NCBI RefSeq assembly: GCF_003664035.1
Contig: NZ_RCCK01000010.1
Coordinates: forward strand, 1,550,001-1,614,000
Direction of reading: 5' to 3'
Source of the DNA: Pedobacter alluvionis
GTDB lineage: Bacteria > Bacteroidota > Bacteroidia > Sphingobacteriales > Sphingobacteriaceae
Length of the DNA: 64,000 nucleotides
In this document: positions 1 through 9,380 of the stretch, piece by piece
How the letters are laid out: every line of letters starts with the position of its first letter
Numbering within the stretch: position 1 is the first letter of the stretch
Notes under the pieces: generated by a model
Seen by the model: only the letters and a program-made list of their open reading frames with translations
Database searches by the model: none
Told to the model about the DNA's origin: nothing
Program-made: the position numbers and the translations under genes

Positions 1-423
1 AAAGAGACAAATAAAGCAGATCATCATTTTCTGGGTTCAGGATGGGCCTTTCCGGTTACTTTTTCGGTTGGTAACCACCAACTGAACCTGAGTGCTTACG
101 AAGAAAACATTAACGAATCGATTGATATCATCCTGCAAACCAGAAACGGTGAACGATGTATGGAAGGTGGCTTTGGTAGTGGCCTGCAACAGTTTCTTTT
201 TAAAAAAATGGATGAGACCCTGAAAGGTGAAATAAAGGAAACCATTACTTATGCCTTAATGTATAATGAACCCCGCATTACGGTAACCAATGTAGATGTA
301 CAGTTCAGTGATGTTAGGGGAGGTGTAGTAGAGATTTTGCTCACCTACATGTATAACCAGACCAATACCCGGCACAATTATGTTTTCCCGTTTTACATTA
401 ACGAGGGAACCAATTTAATTTAA
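1..423 (+). CDS. gp25-like eCIS baseplate protein (5' end outside window)
   Basis: The reading frame is open from base 1 to the TAA at 421-423, so the gene starts left of the window and about 140 C-terminal residues are visible. The visible fragment opens with a FLGSGWAFPVTF-like stretch and carries an NEPRITV segment around visible residues 89-95. This matches the conserved EPR motif of the T4 gp25/GPW family, which forms part of the baseplate wedge that joins the sheath. It is followed after 3 nt by the large baseplate gene, as expected for a contractile injection system locus. An ATG at 160 lies inside the conserved domain and is not the true start. Family assignment is good; which eCIS subtype it belongs to cannot be read from this fragment. 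Confidence 0.85.
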   Translation, partial: KETNKADHHFLGSGWAFPVTFSVGNHQLNLSAYEENINESIDIILQTRNGERCMEGGFGSGLQQFLFKKMDETLKGEIKETITYALMYNEPRITVTNVDVQFSDVRGGVVEILLTYMYNQTNTRHNYVFPFYINEGTNLI

Positions 424-426
424 AGT

Positions 427-3400
427 ATGAAATTAGTTAACGCGAATAGCATCTTAAATTCAGTTGCTGAAGCCCTGCACCCTGGCGCTTCATTAATTGA
501 TGGACGGACGGAGCAAGATTGGCTCCGCTTTCTGTCTGAATTTGCTACGCTGATTAATTTTTACGATCAGGATAATGTGGTACATGGTAACTGGGAGCCT
601 TTTATTTTAAAAGACCCTGTTTTTCTAATGGCCACCATTGCCGGAACTAATTTCACTAAATTATACAACCTTTACCTGCATACCTGCCATAAATTAGAAA
701 GGCAAAATGATTTAGGCGATACTTTTAACCAGCTTTTCGATCAGCTAACCTTTATCTTCATCAAGATTCAAAACTGGATGCATTACATGCAACAGTCGGC
801 AGCCAATTATCCGCTTAAAACTTATGTAGGAGAGCAGATCAGGGACACTTTTGCTGATGCATTACAGGCCATTATTGATTTGCGGCAAGCCTTATTCAGC
901 AGCGCCATGCTGGTGGGCATAGTTCCAACTAATCCCGCCATTATTTGGAAATTAGATACTTATGAATACCGGATCTGGAGAGAAGGAGTATTTAAAGGCC
1001 CTTATTGGAAATTAATGAGTTTATTACCGTTTGTAAAAGATAATGCCATAGTGGCCATTTTTAAGGCGGTAACACACATTGGTGATGCACTGTTTAATTT
1101 TTTACAGGTAATTGTTAAGCAGGCCAATATTGAATACGACCATTTATCGAAGTTAAAAGGCAGCTTTCCTGATACTACTTTGCTGCGCACCTTTATTCAT
1201 CTTTTAAAGGTACAGCAAACGCAGCTTAACCAGATTAGTGATAAACACTTAAATTTTTATTATCGCGATATTTTAAAACAAACCGAACGTAAGGCAACAG
1301 CAGACCGCGCTTATTTAACGGCTGGTTTAGCCATTGAAACGGCTGTAGTCAATTTACCAAAAGGCACCTTGTTTGATGCCGGTACCGATCCACAAAAGAA
1401 TCCCATTGTATTCGCCAGTACGGATGATGTAATTTTAAATCCGGCAGTTATTCCTTTGGTTTATACCTTATCGAGGGCACCAGCGGCTAACCAACTTTCA
1501 TATCTTCAGTTACAAACGATTGCTGATCCGGGCGTGGTGCAAAAGGATCCTGCAGGGGCAGTTTTATCATGGGATACTTTGGGTAATCATCAACCCAATC
1601 AAGCAATACAACAAGCACTGGGCATTGCATTTGCTTCACCCATGTTGTTGCTAAGAGAAGGCACAAGGCAACTGAAACTATCTTTGACTTATAGCGGAAC
1701 AGCAGACCTGAACATGCTACGCGATGCAAAGTGTTACCTCAGTACATTAAAAGATTGGTTTGAGGTGAGTGCTGATTTTCAGCTGAATGAAACGGATCCT
1801 GAACATGCTATTATCATTACGATTGTACTGCAAAGTACCGATCCGGCGATTGAACGTTTCCTGATCAATCCGGATGGTGTTGTAAGTGACTGGCCAATGT
1901 TTAAGCTGGTGTTTAACCAGGTTACGCCTGCAACCGTGGCACCACCCATATTGCAGCGCATGAAAATAGAAGTAAACGTTACCGGTATGGAAACCTTTCA
2001 GCTCTATAACGATTACGGTGCACTGAGTACCAAAGTAGCTTTTCCGTTATTCGGCCCAACTCCGGCTTATGGCAGTAATTTTATTATTGGGAGTAATGAA
2101 ATTTTTAGCAAGCCGGTTAATTCCTTAAAACTAGCCTTAAACTGGTCGGCATTACCACCCGATTTTTCATGTTATTATCAGGCTTATAACCTTTACATCA
2201 ACAAAAAACTCAATATAGCTGCAATAGCTAAACCTTCGTTATGCGAAAAAATATTTGGAAAGAAACAAGCGGATCCAGTGCCATTTCCGGAACTAACCGA
2301 ACCTTATAATAATAAATGTTTTGTGGTGGGCTTTCAGGTGCTGGAAGAAAAGAATTGGAAATCAGCGCTGTTTAATACCTTGCCTCCGGTAACTCAAAAA
2401 ACAGCTGATACGGTAACAACTGCTTCAATGTCAGATCAGCCTGTTAATGAAGCGGCTACAAATCTGCTTTTTGTGGTAGATAATGGCGAAATGGATTCTT
2501 TGAGTAGTTATGAATCTACCAGTATTCCACTTTCCGCCTGCAACCCTGACCTGCAAAACCAGCCTATGAAATTTACAGAGGCCAGTACCGGTGGTTTCAT
2601 AAAAATGGACCTGCAAGGGCCAGATTATGGCTTTGGCCCGGCTGTTTATCCCAATGTAGTATCGGCTGTTGCAATTTATAACTCACAAATTCTGTACAAT
2701 AATGAAAATGTGACCTTTGTTGCTGCAGCACAATTGCCTTTTACACCAAAATTAAAAAGTTTTAGCGCAAGCTACGCCGCTGCTGTTGAGTATGTATTTA
2801 ACAGTGAAAGCAAGGATGCCGCAACGATTAAGGATTACCCGGTTCAGGCATTCTTATATACCCCTTTTGTCAATTATGTGGTGTACGATAACCTGAATCA
2901 GCCGCCGGCTCAAAAATATACCATAGGAGATGTTACAAACAATCAATTAGGTATTCCCCTATATGCTTCATATAACTACGATGGTTATTTATACCTTACT
3001 GTTGATCATTTAATTCCAGCCAGCAGTTTTAATATTTATTTCGAATTGACGCGGAAATATGTAATGAGAAGCCCTGTGGCAGCAGAGGTTAGCTATTATT
3101 ATCTCGGTACTGAGGGTTGGGCACCACTTATAGTACTCACTGATGGAACCGATAACCTTACCTCTTCGGGCATTGTGACCTTAAGTATACCGGCCAACAT
3201 TACTTTAACAAGTATGCTCATGCCACCAGAATGTTATTGGATTACCATTGTAGCCAACGATATTAGTCACATAGCCGCAACCGTTTTATTAAGCACAAAT
3301 GGCATCAGTGTACAGCGTTTAGATACTGCACCAACCGATGCGGTTAACGTTCCTGTCATAGCGGCAAATACGATTACCAAAACCAAAAGTCCCTTGCCAA

Positions 3401-4110
3401 AAATCAGTACGGTGCAGCAGCCTTTTCCTTCTTTCGGCGGCAAAGTGGCAGAAAATGCCCTAGCCATGAACTGGAGGGTAAGCAACCGCATTAAAACAAA
3501 AGACAGGGCCACAACTGCATCTGATTATATACGACTGATTAAACAGGAATTTAACGGCATTTACGACGCCGCAGTGATTTATAATCCGGTGTTAAAGTGC
3601 ACCCAAATTTACGTGGTAAAAGCGGTGGATAGCTGGATGGCAGCTCATGCATTCCTTCCGATGGTAAGTGTAAGTGAAGAAGAAAATATTCAGCGCTACC
3701 TAAAGCAAAAAACTTCGGCTTTTTCGGAGGTAAAAGTATCTAATCCTGATTTTCAGTCCGTAACCGTTTATGCGGTAATTACTGTTCAGCAGGGCTATGA
3801 GTTTTCGGCTGTTCGGCAAACTTTAACCCATGCATTGAACATTTACCTTTCCCCATGGATTAAAAGTACCAGTACCCAGGTAGAAATTTATCAGGAGATT
3901 ACCGATGTACAGGTGGCTGCGTTTATTAAAAATTTGAATGGTGTGGCTGCGGTAGAAAATGTGGCTTTTAAAACCTGGATGTACCACCCCGAACTTACCG
4001 GAACACCAGTAACTGCCAGTTTGCAAACGAGTATTAGCCTGATCAAAAAATCGGCCTTGTTTATTTCTAACCTGGTTCATCAGATCAGCCTTAAACCTCT
4101 GGTATTATGA
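427..4110 (+). CDS. Baseplate J/gp47-like wedge protein of an eCIS (Afp11-type)
   Basis: This 1227-aa protein is expected to be a large baseplate wedge component of a contractile injection system. The N-terminal third is helical and hydrophobic-rich. The C-terminal part carries RATTASDY (residues 1027-1034), followed by a segment resembling the J/gp47 hallmark in which a RA-T-DY element precedes a conserved assembly domain. The start codon lies 3 nt after the upstream gp25-like gene, and the stop overlaps the next start as ATGA, so the three are translationally coupled. The length agrees with the largest wedge proteins in Bacteroidota eCIS loci. Assignment rests on context plus the C-terminal motif; the middle (about 330-1000) has no feature I can name. 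Confidence 0.82.
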   Translation: MKLVNANSILNSVAEALHPGASLIDGRTEQDWLRFLSEFATLINFYDQDNVVHGNWEPFILKDPVFLMATIAGTNFTKLYNLYLHTCHKLERQNDLGDTFNQLFDQLTFIFIKIQNWMHYMQQSAANYPLKTYVGEQIRDTFADALQAIIDLRQALFSSAMLVGIVPTNPAIIWKLDTYEYRIWREGVFKGPYWKLMSLLPFVKDNAIVAIFKAVTHIGDALFNFLQVIVKQANIEYDHLSKLKGSFPDTTLLRTFIHLLKVQQTQLNQISDKHLNFYYRDILKQTERKATADRAYLTAGLAIETAVVNLPKGTLFDAGTDPQKNPIVFASTDDVILNPAVIPLVYTLSRAPAANQLSYLQLQTIADPGVVQKDPAGAVLSWDTLGNHQPNQAIQQALGIAFASPMLLLREGTRQLKLSLTYSGTADLNMLRDAKCYLSTLKDWFEVSADFQLNETDPEHAIIITIVLQSTDPAIERFLINPDGVVSDWPMFKLVFNQVTPATVAPPILQRMKIEVNVTGMETFQLYNDYGALSTKVAFPLFGPTPAYGSNFIIGSNEIFSKPVNSLKLALNWSALPPDFSCYYQAYNLYINKKLNIAAIAKPSLCEKIFGKKQADPVPFPELTEPYNNKCFVVGFQVLEEKNWKSALFNTLPPVTQKTADTVTTASMSDQPVNEAATNLLFVVDNGEMDSLSSYESTSIPLSACNPDLQNQPMKFTEASTGGFIKMDLQGPDYGFGPAVYPNVVSAVAIYNSQILYNNENVTFVAAAQLPFTPKLKSFSASYAAAVEYVFNSESKDAATIKDYPVQAFLYTPFVNYVVYDNLNQPPAQKYTIGDVTNNQLGIPLYASYNYDGYLYLTVDHLIPASSFNIYFELTRKYVMRSPVAAEVSYYYLGTEGWAPLIVLTDGTDNLTSSGIVTLSIPANITLTSMLMPPECYWITIVANDISHIAATVLLSTNGISVQRLDTAPTDAVNVPVIAANTITKTKSPLPKISTVQQPFPSFGGKVAENALAMNWRVSNRIKTKDRATTASDYIRLIKQEFNGIYDAAVIYNPVLKCTQIYVVKAVDSWMAAHAFLPMVSVSEEENIQRYLKQKTSAFSEVKVSNPDFQSVTVYAVITVQQGYEFSAVRQTLTHALNIYLSPWIKSTSTQVEIYQEITDVQVAAFIKNLNGVAAVENVAFKTWMYHPELTGTPVTASLQTSISLIKKSALFISNLVHQISLKPLVL

Positions 4111-6467
4111 GTGAGCTGAATTTCATCATTGATCAGCCCCTGCCGCTCAATCAGGATTATGCTGCACTTAAAGCTGAGGGGCTTGCCTACATCCAGTTAC
4201 ACAGCGGGCATGAGTGGACTAACCTTAATAATGTTGATCCAGGGGTTACTATTCTCGAACAAGTATGTTATGCCCTTACCGAATTGGGTTATTGCAACGA
4301 TTTTCCGGTTGCCGATATTTTAACAGATCAGGATGGAAAGCTTGAAGTAAAAGATCAGTTTTACCTGCCTGAAGAAATTTTAACTACCTCACCTATAACC
4401 ATCACCGATTACCGTAAATGTCTGATTGATGGTGTAAGCGGGGTAACTAATGTTTTGATTGTTCCTGTTTTTGGCAATAATCATGCTTATCAGGTTTATT
4501 TGCAACCAAATACAGCAGTTGAAAAGGAAGAATTATGTAATGCGGCTTTCATTTACCTCAATAAATGCAGGAATTTAGGCGAAATGTTTCTACCACCGCT
4601 TTGTTTAACTGATGATTTTCATACCGTGGCAGGCAAAATAGAAATTGCTGATGAAACGCAACTGAAAAAAATATTAGCTGAATTGCAGCAACGTGTACAG
4701 CAGGCCATATTTCCAAAAGTGGTACCCTTGGGTTACAATTCGAAAGAAACGGATGACGTACCTACTGATGAAATTTTTAACGGACCTCTGTTGCAACATG
4801 GCTGGATTCCTACTTCCGCGCTTGGTGAAAAGAAAGATCAGTTACAACTGATCGAATTGCAACAACTGATCCTGGATGTGCCGGGCATAATTGGTGTGAG
4901 CGGTTTAAACTTCGATCAGCAACCTTTAGCTCAAGAAATCCATACCGATAGTGATCATTTGCTTGAGATCAACTGGTCCACCTCTTTAGATAATGGTCTT
5001 GAAATTTATTGCAAAGGCCGGAGGTTGTTTAGCGCAACAAATTTGCTCATGTTAGCAGCCGTTAGCAGCCCACAAACACCTGGGCCGGGTCCGGTTTTTG
5101 GTGCAATACCAAGCCTGAGGATTACGCTCCCTGGCGGAATTTTCAGGGATATCAATTCTTATTATTCTATTCAAAATACTTTCCCCGAAATTTATGCAGT
5201 AGGCGCAGATGCTACGGTTGATAATGCCAGTGATTTTCAGAAAGCTCAATCAAGACAACTTAAGGGCTACTTAACACTTTTCGATCAGGTTTTGGCTAAC
5301 CAGTTTTCGCAATTGGCTAATTTAGGTACCCTGTTTTCCTTTAAAAATGCCAAAAGCGGAACACCTTCCGACCAGGCATTTTTTTATAATACGAAGAACA
5401 GTTTGGAAGAAATCCCGTCCCAGTATCCGGTGCCTTACCTTGTTTTTTCGCCAACTTATTTTTATCAGTCGCTTTATTCAGTTCCACATATCAGGCCACT
5501 GCTAAAAGATAATGAGCTCTATAATTTTAGCATTGGTGCAGAAACTGAGCAGGAAATGGAGTATGCTAGCTGGCTAGCCTACCAGAAAGATCCCTACAAC
5601 CCTTATATTAAAGGCCTAATGGATATGGTGGAAGATGATGCCACTAATCTGCTAAGAAGGAACAACATGTTGGATCATTTGCTGGCCCGACATGGCGAAT
5701 CACCAATGTTGATCAATACCATCATCAGTGGTTCTTATTACGCCGGAGAAAGTTTAAAAGACCAGGTGATTTTTAAAAGTCTCTACCTGCAAAATTTAGG
5801 ATTACTCACATATTTCCGGGTAAAGGCCTACAATTACACCAGCGCTGAAAAAGTAGCTGATTATTTTATTGACGTTCCTAAAGATTTTAATATCAGTGTG
5901 ATGGGTGGTTATACGAATGATTTTATCTTTAATTCTGCCGCGACTGATCGGATGGAAGCACTAGATACCGTAGATTTTATCAATTATTCTGCTGTAGAAC
6001 TGAAGTTAAACCTTCTTTTTGGCTTAAAGCCACTTTATTGCGACTTTATGGAAAATCAATTCGATGAAACGGCATCAGCAATGGAACTAAAGCTGGCCAT
6101 CTGGATGATTTTAGAACGTAAAGGCTTGCTGCTGATCGAAACCGGATTGCTTTCCCCTTATGTTCCTGTTCCTGCAAGCATGGAGCAGGTAATTTTGATC
6201 TTTCCGTCATTTATTCCACAGATGAATTCCGAAGCATTTAAGGAGCGCTTAAGCCTGTTTTTAACAGAAGCCATGCCCGTTCATGTTTCTTACCGCTGCC
6301 TGTTTTTAAATACCAGCTTATTAGAAATACTGATTGTAGCTTATGCCGATTGGCACAATGGATTGATTTATCCCGCAAATCCTTTAAATAAAAGTGTAGC
6401 TGCCAATGCTAATAGTCTGATGAAAGTAATTAACTTAACTTATACCCAAGCAGATGCCTCAAAATAG
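4107..6467 (+). CDS. Second baseplate wedge protein of the eCIS (Afp12-like)
   Basis: This 786-aa protein overlaps the preceding baseplate gene by 4 nt. Near the N-terminus it has HEWTNLNNVDPGVTILEQV (residues 35-53), where DPGVTILE resembles the N-terminal signature of baseplate J-like and T4 gp6-like wedge proteins. It is expected to pair with the 1227-aa protein in the wedge that surrounds the spike. No signal peptide or membrane segment is seen, as expected for an assembly built in the cytoplasm. The stop overlaps the next gene by 14 nt, so the order wedge-wedge-tape measure is tightly coupled. Family identity is inferred mainly from the motif and locus order. Confidence 0.78.
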   Translation: MSELNFIIDQPLPLNQDYAALKAEGLAYIQLHSGHEWTNLNNVDPGVTILEQVCYALTELGYCNDFPVADILTDQDGKLEVKDQFYLPEEILTTSPITITDYRKCLIDGVSGVTNVLIVPVFGNNHAYQVYLQPNTAVEKEELCNAAFIYLNKCRNLGEMFLPPLCLTDDFHTVAGKIEIADETQLKKILAELQQRVQQAIFPKVVPLGYNSKETDDVPTDEIFNGPLLQHGWIPTSALGEKKDQLQLIELQQLILDVPGIIGVSGLNFDQQPLAQEIHTDSDHLLEINWSTSLDNGLEIYCKGRRLFSATNLLMLAAVSSPQTPGPGPVFGAIPSLRITLPGGIFRDINSYYSIQNTFPEIYAVGADATVDNASDFQKAQSRQLKGYLTLFDQVLANQFSQLANLGTLFSFKNAKSGTPSDQAFFYNTKNSLEEIPSQYPVPYLVFSPTYFYQSLYSVPHIRPLLKDNELYNFSIGAETEQEMEYASWLAYQKDPYNPYIKGLMDMVEDDATNLLRRNNMLDHLLARHGESPMLINTIISGSYYAGESLKDQVIFKSLYLQNLGLLTYFRVKAYNYTSAEKVADYFIDVPKDFNISVMGGYTNDFIFNSAATDRMEALDTVDFINYSAVELKLNLLFGLKPLYCDFMENQFDETASAMELKLAIWMILERKGLLLIETGLLSPYVPVPASMEQVILIFPSFIPQMNSEAFKERLSLFLTEAMPVHVSYRCLFLNTSLLEILIVAYADWHNGLIYPANPLNKSVAANANSLMKVINLTYTQADASK

Positions 6468-9267
6468 CCATAATCTGATTTCGAGGCTTACATGGGATAC
6501 CGTGTTTGATAGCAAAGCACAGGGAGTAGCGCTTCAGGAGCGGTTAAGCAATTGGAGCGGTTTTCATTTGCAGCAAGAAATGGCAGCTGTTTTTGATAAA
6601 TTTTGCCCGCCTGGTCAAACCTGGAAAATCCAGTCACTTGAACTCGATTTAGGCATAATCAATTTCGATCAGTTAGAAACCGAACTTCCCATTAAAATTC
6701 GTCAGCAGCTGAATGAAAAACTGGTAGAAATGATTCTTTATTCGCATCAACGGGGCAAGCAGATCGAAATTCTGGATGAAAAAACATCCCATCTGCAGCT
6801 GATGCGGTATTTTTTATGGAATGGGGCGCTGCCATGGAATCACCAGGCTGCCGATGGTTCTGTAAATCAGATTTTGGCCCTTCAACTGCATCAGAATAGG
6901 GCAGAGCTGGTGGATATGTTAAAAGAATCGGGATTTAGTTCGGAGCAGGTAAGGCGGCGGATGGCCTGGCAATTTAGTGAGCCGAATATGATCAAAGTCA
7001 TTGAGGCCATAGAACCCAATGTTAATGGGCAGATTATTCTATTTTCGAACGAACTGACTAAAATTCAGCAGAAAGAAACCGTGGTTCAGGCTGCCAGCAC
7101 TACAGATTTTAAGAAAAATGTATGGTTTTGGGTACTTAATTACCTCTTAACCGAACGTGGAACGGTATTTAACCGGATCCAGTTTATGAAAAGCAGCATT
7201 GTGCAAATGGCTGCGCACTATAACATGCAGTACGATCAGCTGTTCGAACTGATAGAATTGGCTGTGGCAAAGCTAGCCAGGAGTTTAAGCCTGCAGTCTG
7301 ATTTTATCCTTACCCTGCAACTCCTGTCGAAGGAAAATCGAGACCAGCAAAAAAACAAGACCAGACAAGTAATTGAAGATGTCGACCATTGGTACTTATT
7401 AGAGACCCTTTTTCTTGACCAAAACTTAAGGCATACAGCCGGAAAAGCCGCAACATTTAATGATCTGGTTAGCGCTTTAGCCAAAGAAGATGCTGTGCGT
7501 TTTAAAACACTCATCAGTTCTTTCGGGAGTAAAAGTGATTTTTGGCTGCCTTTAATTAACGATTTATCCAACCACAGCCTAAAAGTCGTTTTTACGGCTT
7601 TCAAATATAGTAAACCGGTAATTTTAACAGAAAGCATCATTTTCTTAAACCGGTTAATGGGCAGTACAAAGCAGCAAACCGAACGTAACCAGTTATGGTA
7701 TGAAGGTTTGATGTTTATCCTCCGTCAAGATCATACATCCTTTACTGAAACGGCCTTTCTTCAGGTTTTGATAGCTGTTTTGGCACAGAATAAACAGCTA
7801 TCTGCTATGGCCTTGTTAGATCAGTTATTGGTTGCAGAAGTGCCTGTTACGTTAAAAACATTGCGCCACACCTCGCTCTACCACCTATTAACAACTGTTT
7901 TTAAGTCAGAAGTTTCGCGGATGCCCGTATTGCAATTTAAAAAACACCTCGAACAGCTTATCGCCCTATGCCATTTGCAGGTAAAGGGAGGAATTAAAAA
8001 CCGGAAAAGCTTCGAAACCTTAAAAAATATACTCGATAATTATGCAAGGCTATACCCAAAAGCCCTTAAAGAAACGTTGATGGCTACGCCTGATGCAGAA
8101 AATTTAGCACCGATGCTTCCGGTATCAATAAGTGGTAAAAACTTTACCGCATTCTTGCTTCCCCAAGGAGTAAGCTGGACCACTTTGCAGGAAATTCCCC
8201 AGGCTAACCAATCTGGACAAAACGAAATCTGGTTGGCTGAAATGCAACAGAATCCTAATAAATTGCTTGAATTTGTAAAAAAGGAGATCATAACCGATCA
8301 CCAGTGGCTTTGGCTTCAAAAAGTGGTTGGTTTTGATGAATTACTGGTTATCGTGGGCAATTTACACCCTAATCGCCAACCTATATTTGATGTTTTAGGT
8401 CAGTTTTACCGTGTATTGGGCACCATTTCATTTAGCAATATAACTGGCAGTGAAATACAGTTTATCCTGTTCAAAAAAGTAACCACAGCATGGATTTCGG
8501 GCAATTGGAAGTTAATTGCTGCTGAAAACATCTGGAACGAACTGATCTGGGAGTTGTGCGGCAAGAGGACGGTTCCTAAAGCAGCATTTATAAGCCAGAT
8601 GGGGGCGCACAAGCAAGCCCTGCCACCACTATTGCAATTGGCGCTCGAATCGCTGATTGTTCAGGATCGTTATGCTGATGAACCCAATAATGAAAATCCT
8701 AAAATAATGCATGTAAAACTAGTTAAACCCATTATGATGAAAGAAAAAGCCGATAACTTAAAAGGAGCAATAAGTGTTAAAAATGCTGGACTGGTTATCG
8801 TTAACAGTTACATAGCCATACTTTTTGAACGGCTAGGCCTTACACGCGATCGTAAATTTATTAATGTCGAAAGCCAGCTACAGGCTGCGCATTACCTGCA
8901 GTACATCGTAACCGGACAAGGACATACTGAAGAATCCTTTTTGCCGCTCAATAAAATTTTATCCGGGATACCGCTGGTTCGACCAGTAATGGAAGGAATC
9001 AGCATTTCAACAGAAAATAAACAAGTCATAGATGGATTAATAACAGCCGTAATTGGCCATTGGTCAGCCATTGGTAGCTCTTCAATAGATGGTTTTAGAG
9101 GCAATTGGTTGGTAAGGGATGGATTACTTGCCGAAAGAGAAGAGCGATGGGAGTTAACGGTAGATAAACGGCCGTACGATCTTTTAATTCACAGGTCTCC
9201 GTTTTCATTCTCAATCATTAAACATCCATGGATGGATAAACCACTTCACGTAAACTGGTCTTATTAA
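6454..9267 (+). CDS. Contractile injection system tape-measure family protein (CIS_TMP)
   Basis: This 937-aa protein resembles the CIS_TMP family of eCIS loci. The N-terminal region has a WDTVFDSKAQGVALQERLS-like opening, and a WKIQSLELDLGII element follows at about residues 57-69. The C-terminus ends in SFSIIKHPWMDKPLHVNW, a typical closing motif of the family. In characterised systems the tape measure sets sheath and tube length, although family members in Bacteroidota are longer and more divergent than phage tape measures. It lacks the long glycine-rich membrane stretches of phage tape measures. The gene overlaps the upstream baseplate gene by 14 nt. Confidence in the family is good; a length-setting role is inferred from the family. 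Confidence 0.82.
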   Translation: MPQNSHNLISRLTWDTVFDSKAQGVALQERLSNWSGFHLQQEMAAVFDKFCPPGQTWKIQSLELDLGIINFDQLETELPIKIRQQLNEKLVEMILYSHQRGKQIEILDEKTSHLQLMRYFLWNGALPWNHQAADGSVNQILALQLHQNRAELVDMLKESGFSSEQVRRRMAWQFSEPNMIKVIEAIEPNVNGQIILFSNELTKIQQKETVVQAASTTDFKKNVWFWVLNYLLTERGTVFNRIQFMKSSIVQMAAHYNMQYDQLFELIELAVAKLARSLSLQSDFILTLQLLSKENRDQQKNKTRQVIEDVDHWYLLETLFLDQNLRHTAGKAATFNDLVSALAKEDAVRFKTLISSFGSKSDFWLPLINDLSNHSLKVVFTAFKYSKPVILTESIIFLNRLMGSTKQQTERNQLWYEGLMFILRQDHTSFTETAFLQVLIAVLAQNKQLSAMALLDQLLVAEVPVTLKTLRHTSLYHLLTTVFKSEVSRMPVLQFKKHLEQLIALCHLQVKGGIKNRKSFETLKNILDNYARLYPKALKETLMATPDAENLAPMLPVSISGKNFTAFLLPQGVSWTTLQEIPQANQSGQNEIWLAEMQQNPNKLLEFVKKEIITDHQWLWLQKVVGFDELLVIVGNLHPNRQPIFDVLGQFYRVLGTISFSNITGSEIQFILFKKVTTAWISGNWKLIAAENIWNELIWELCGKRTVPKAAFISQMGAHKQALPPLLQLALESLIVQDRYADEPNNENPKIMHVKLVKPIMMKEKADNLKGAISVKNAGLVIVNSYIAILFERLGLTRDRKFINVESQLQAAHYLQYIVTGQGHTEESFLPLNKILSGIPLVRPVMEGISISTENKQVIDGLITAVIGHWSAIGSSSIDGFRGNWLVRDGLLAEREERWELTVDKRPYDLLIHRSPFSFSIIKHPWMDKPLHVNWSY

Positions 9268-9380
9268 TATGGAAAGAATAAACGCAGATCAACTGGTTTA
9301 CCATCTGGATAGTAGCTAGTGCTTATGATTTTGAACCTACATTAAACATTAAATCAATTTAACGAACTAAGATAGAAATT
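9268..9380 (+). other. Gap between tape-measure gene and helical proteins, with a 16-codon reading frame
   Basis: The eCIS operon has a 113-nt break here. One base after the tape-measure stop, an ATG at 9269 opens a 16-residue frame (M-E-R-I-N-A-D-Q-L-V-Y-H-L-D-S-S) ending in TAG at 9317-9319. It may be the stump of a lost gene, a leader peptide or chance. The rest is AT-rich and could hold a promoter for the downstream genes, but no convincing -7/-33 pair was found. Confidence 0.3.

Noticed and set aside
7236..7640. 134-codon minus-strand frame in the tape-measure gene
   Set aside because: Antisense shadow of a well supported gene; serine/leucine-rich, no family features.
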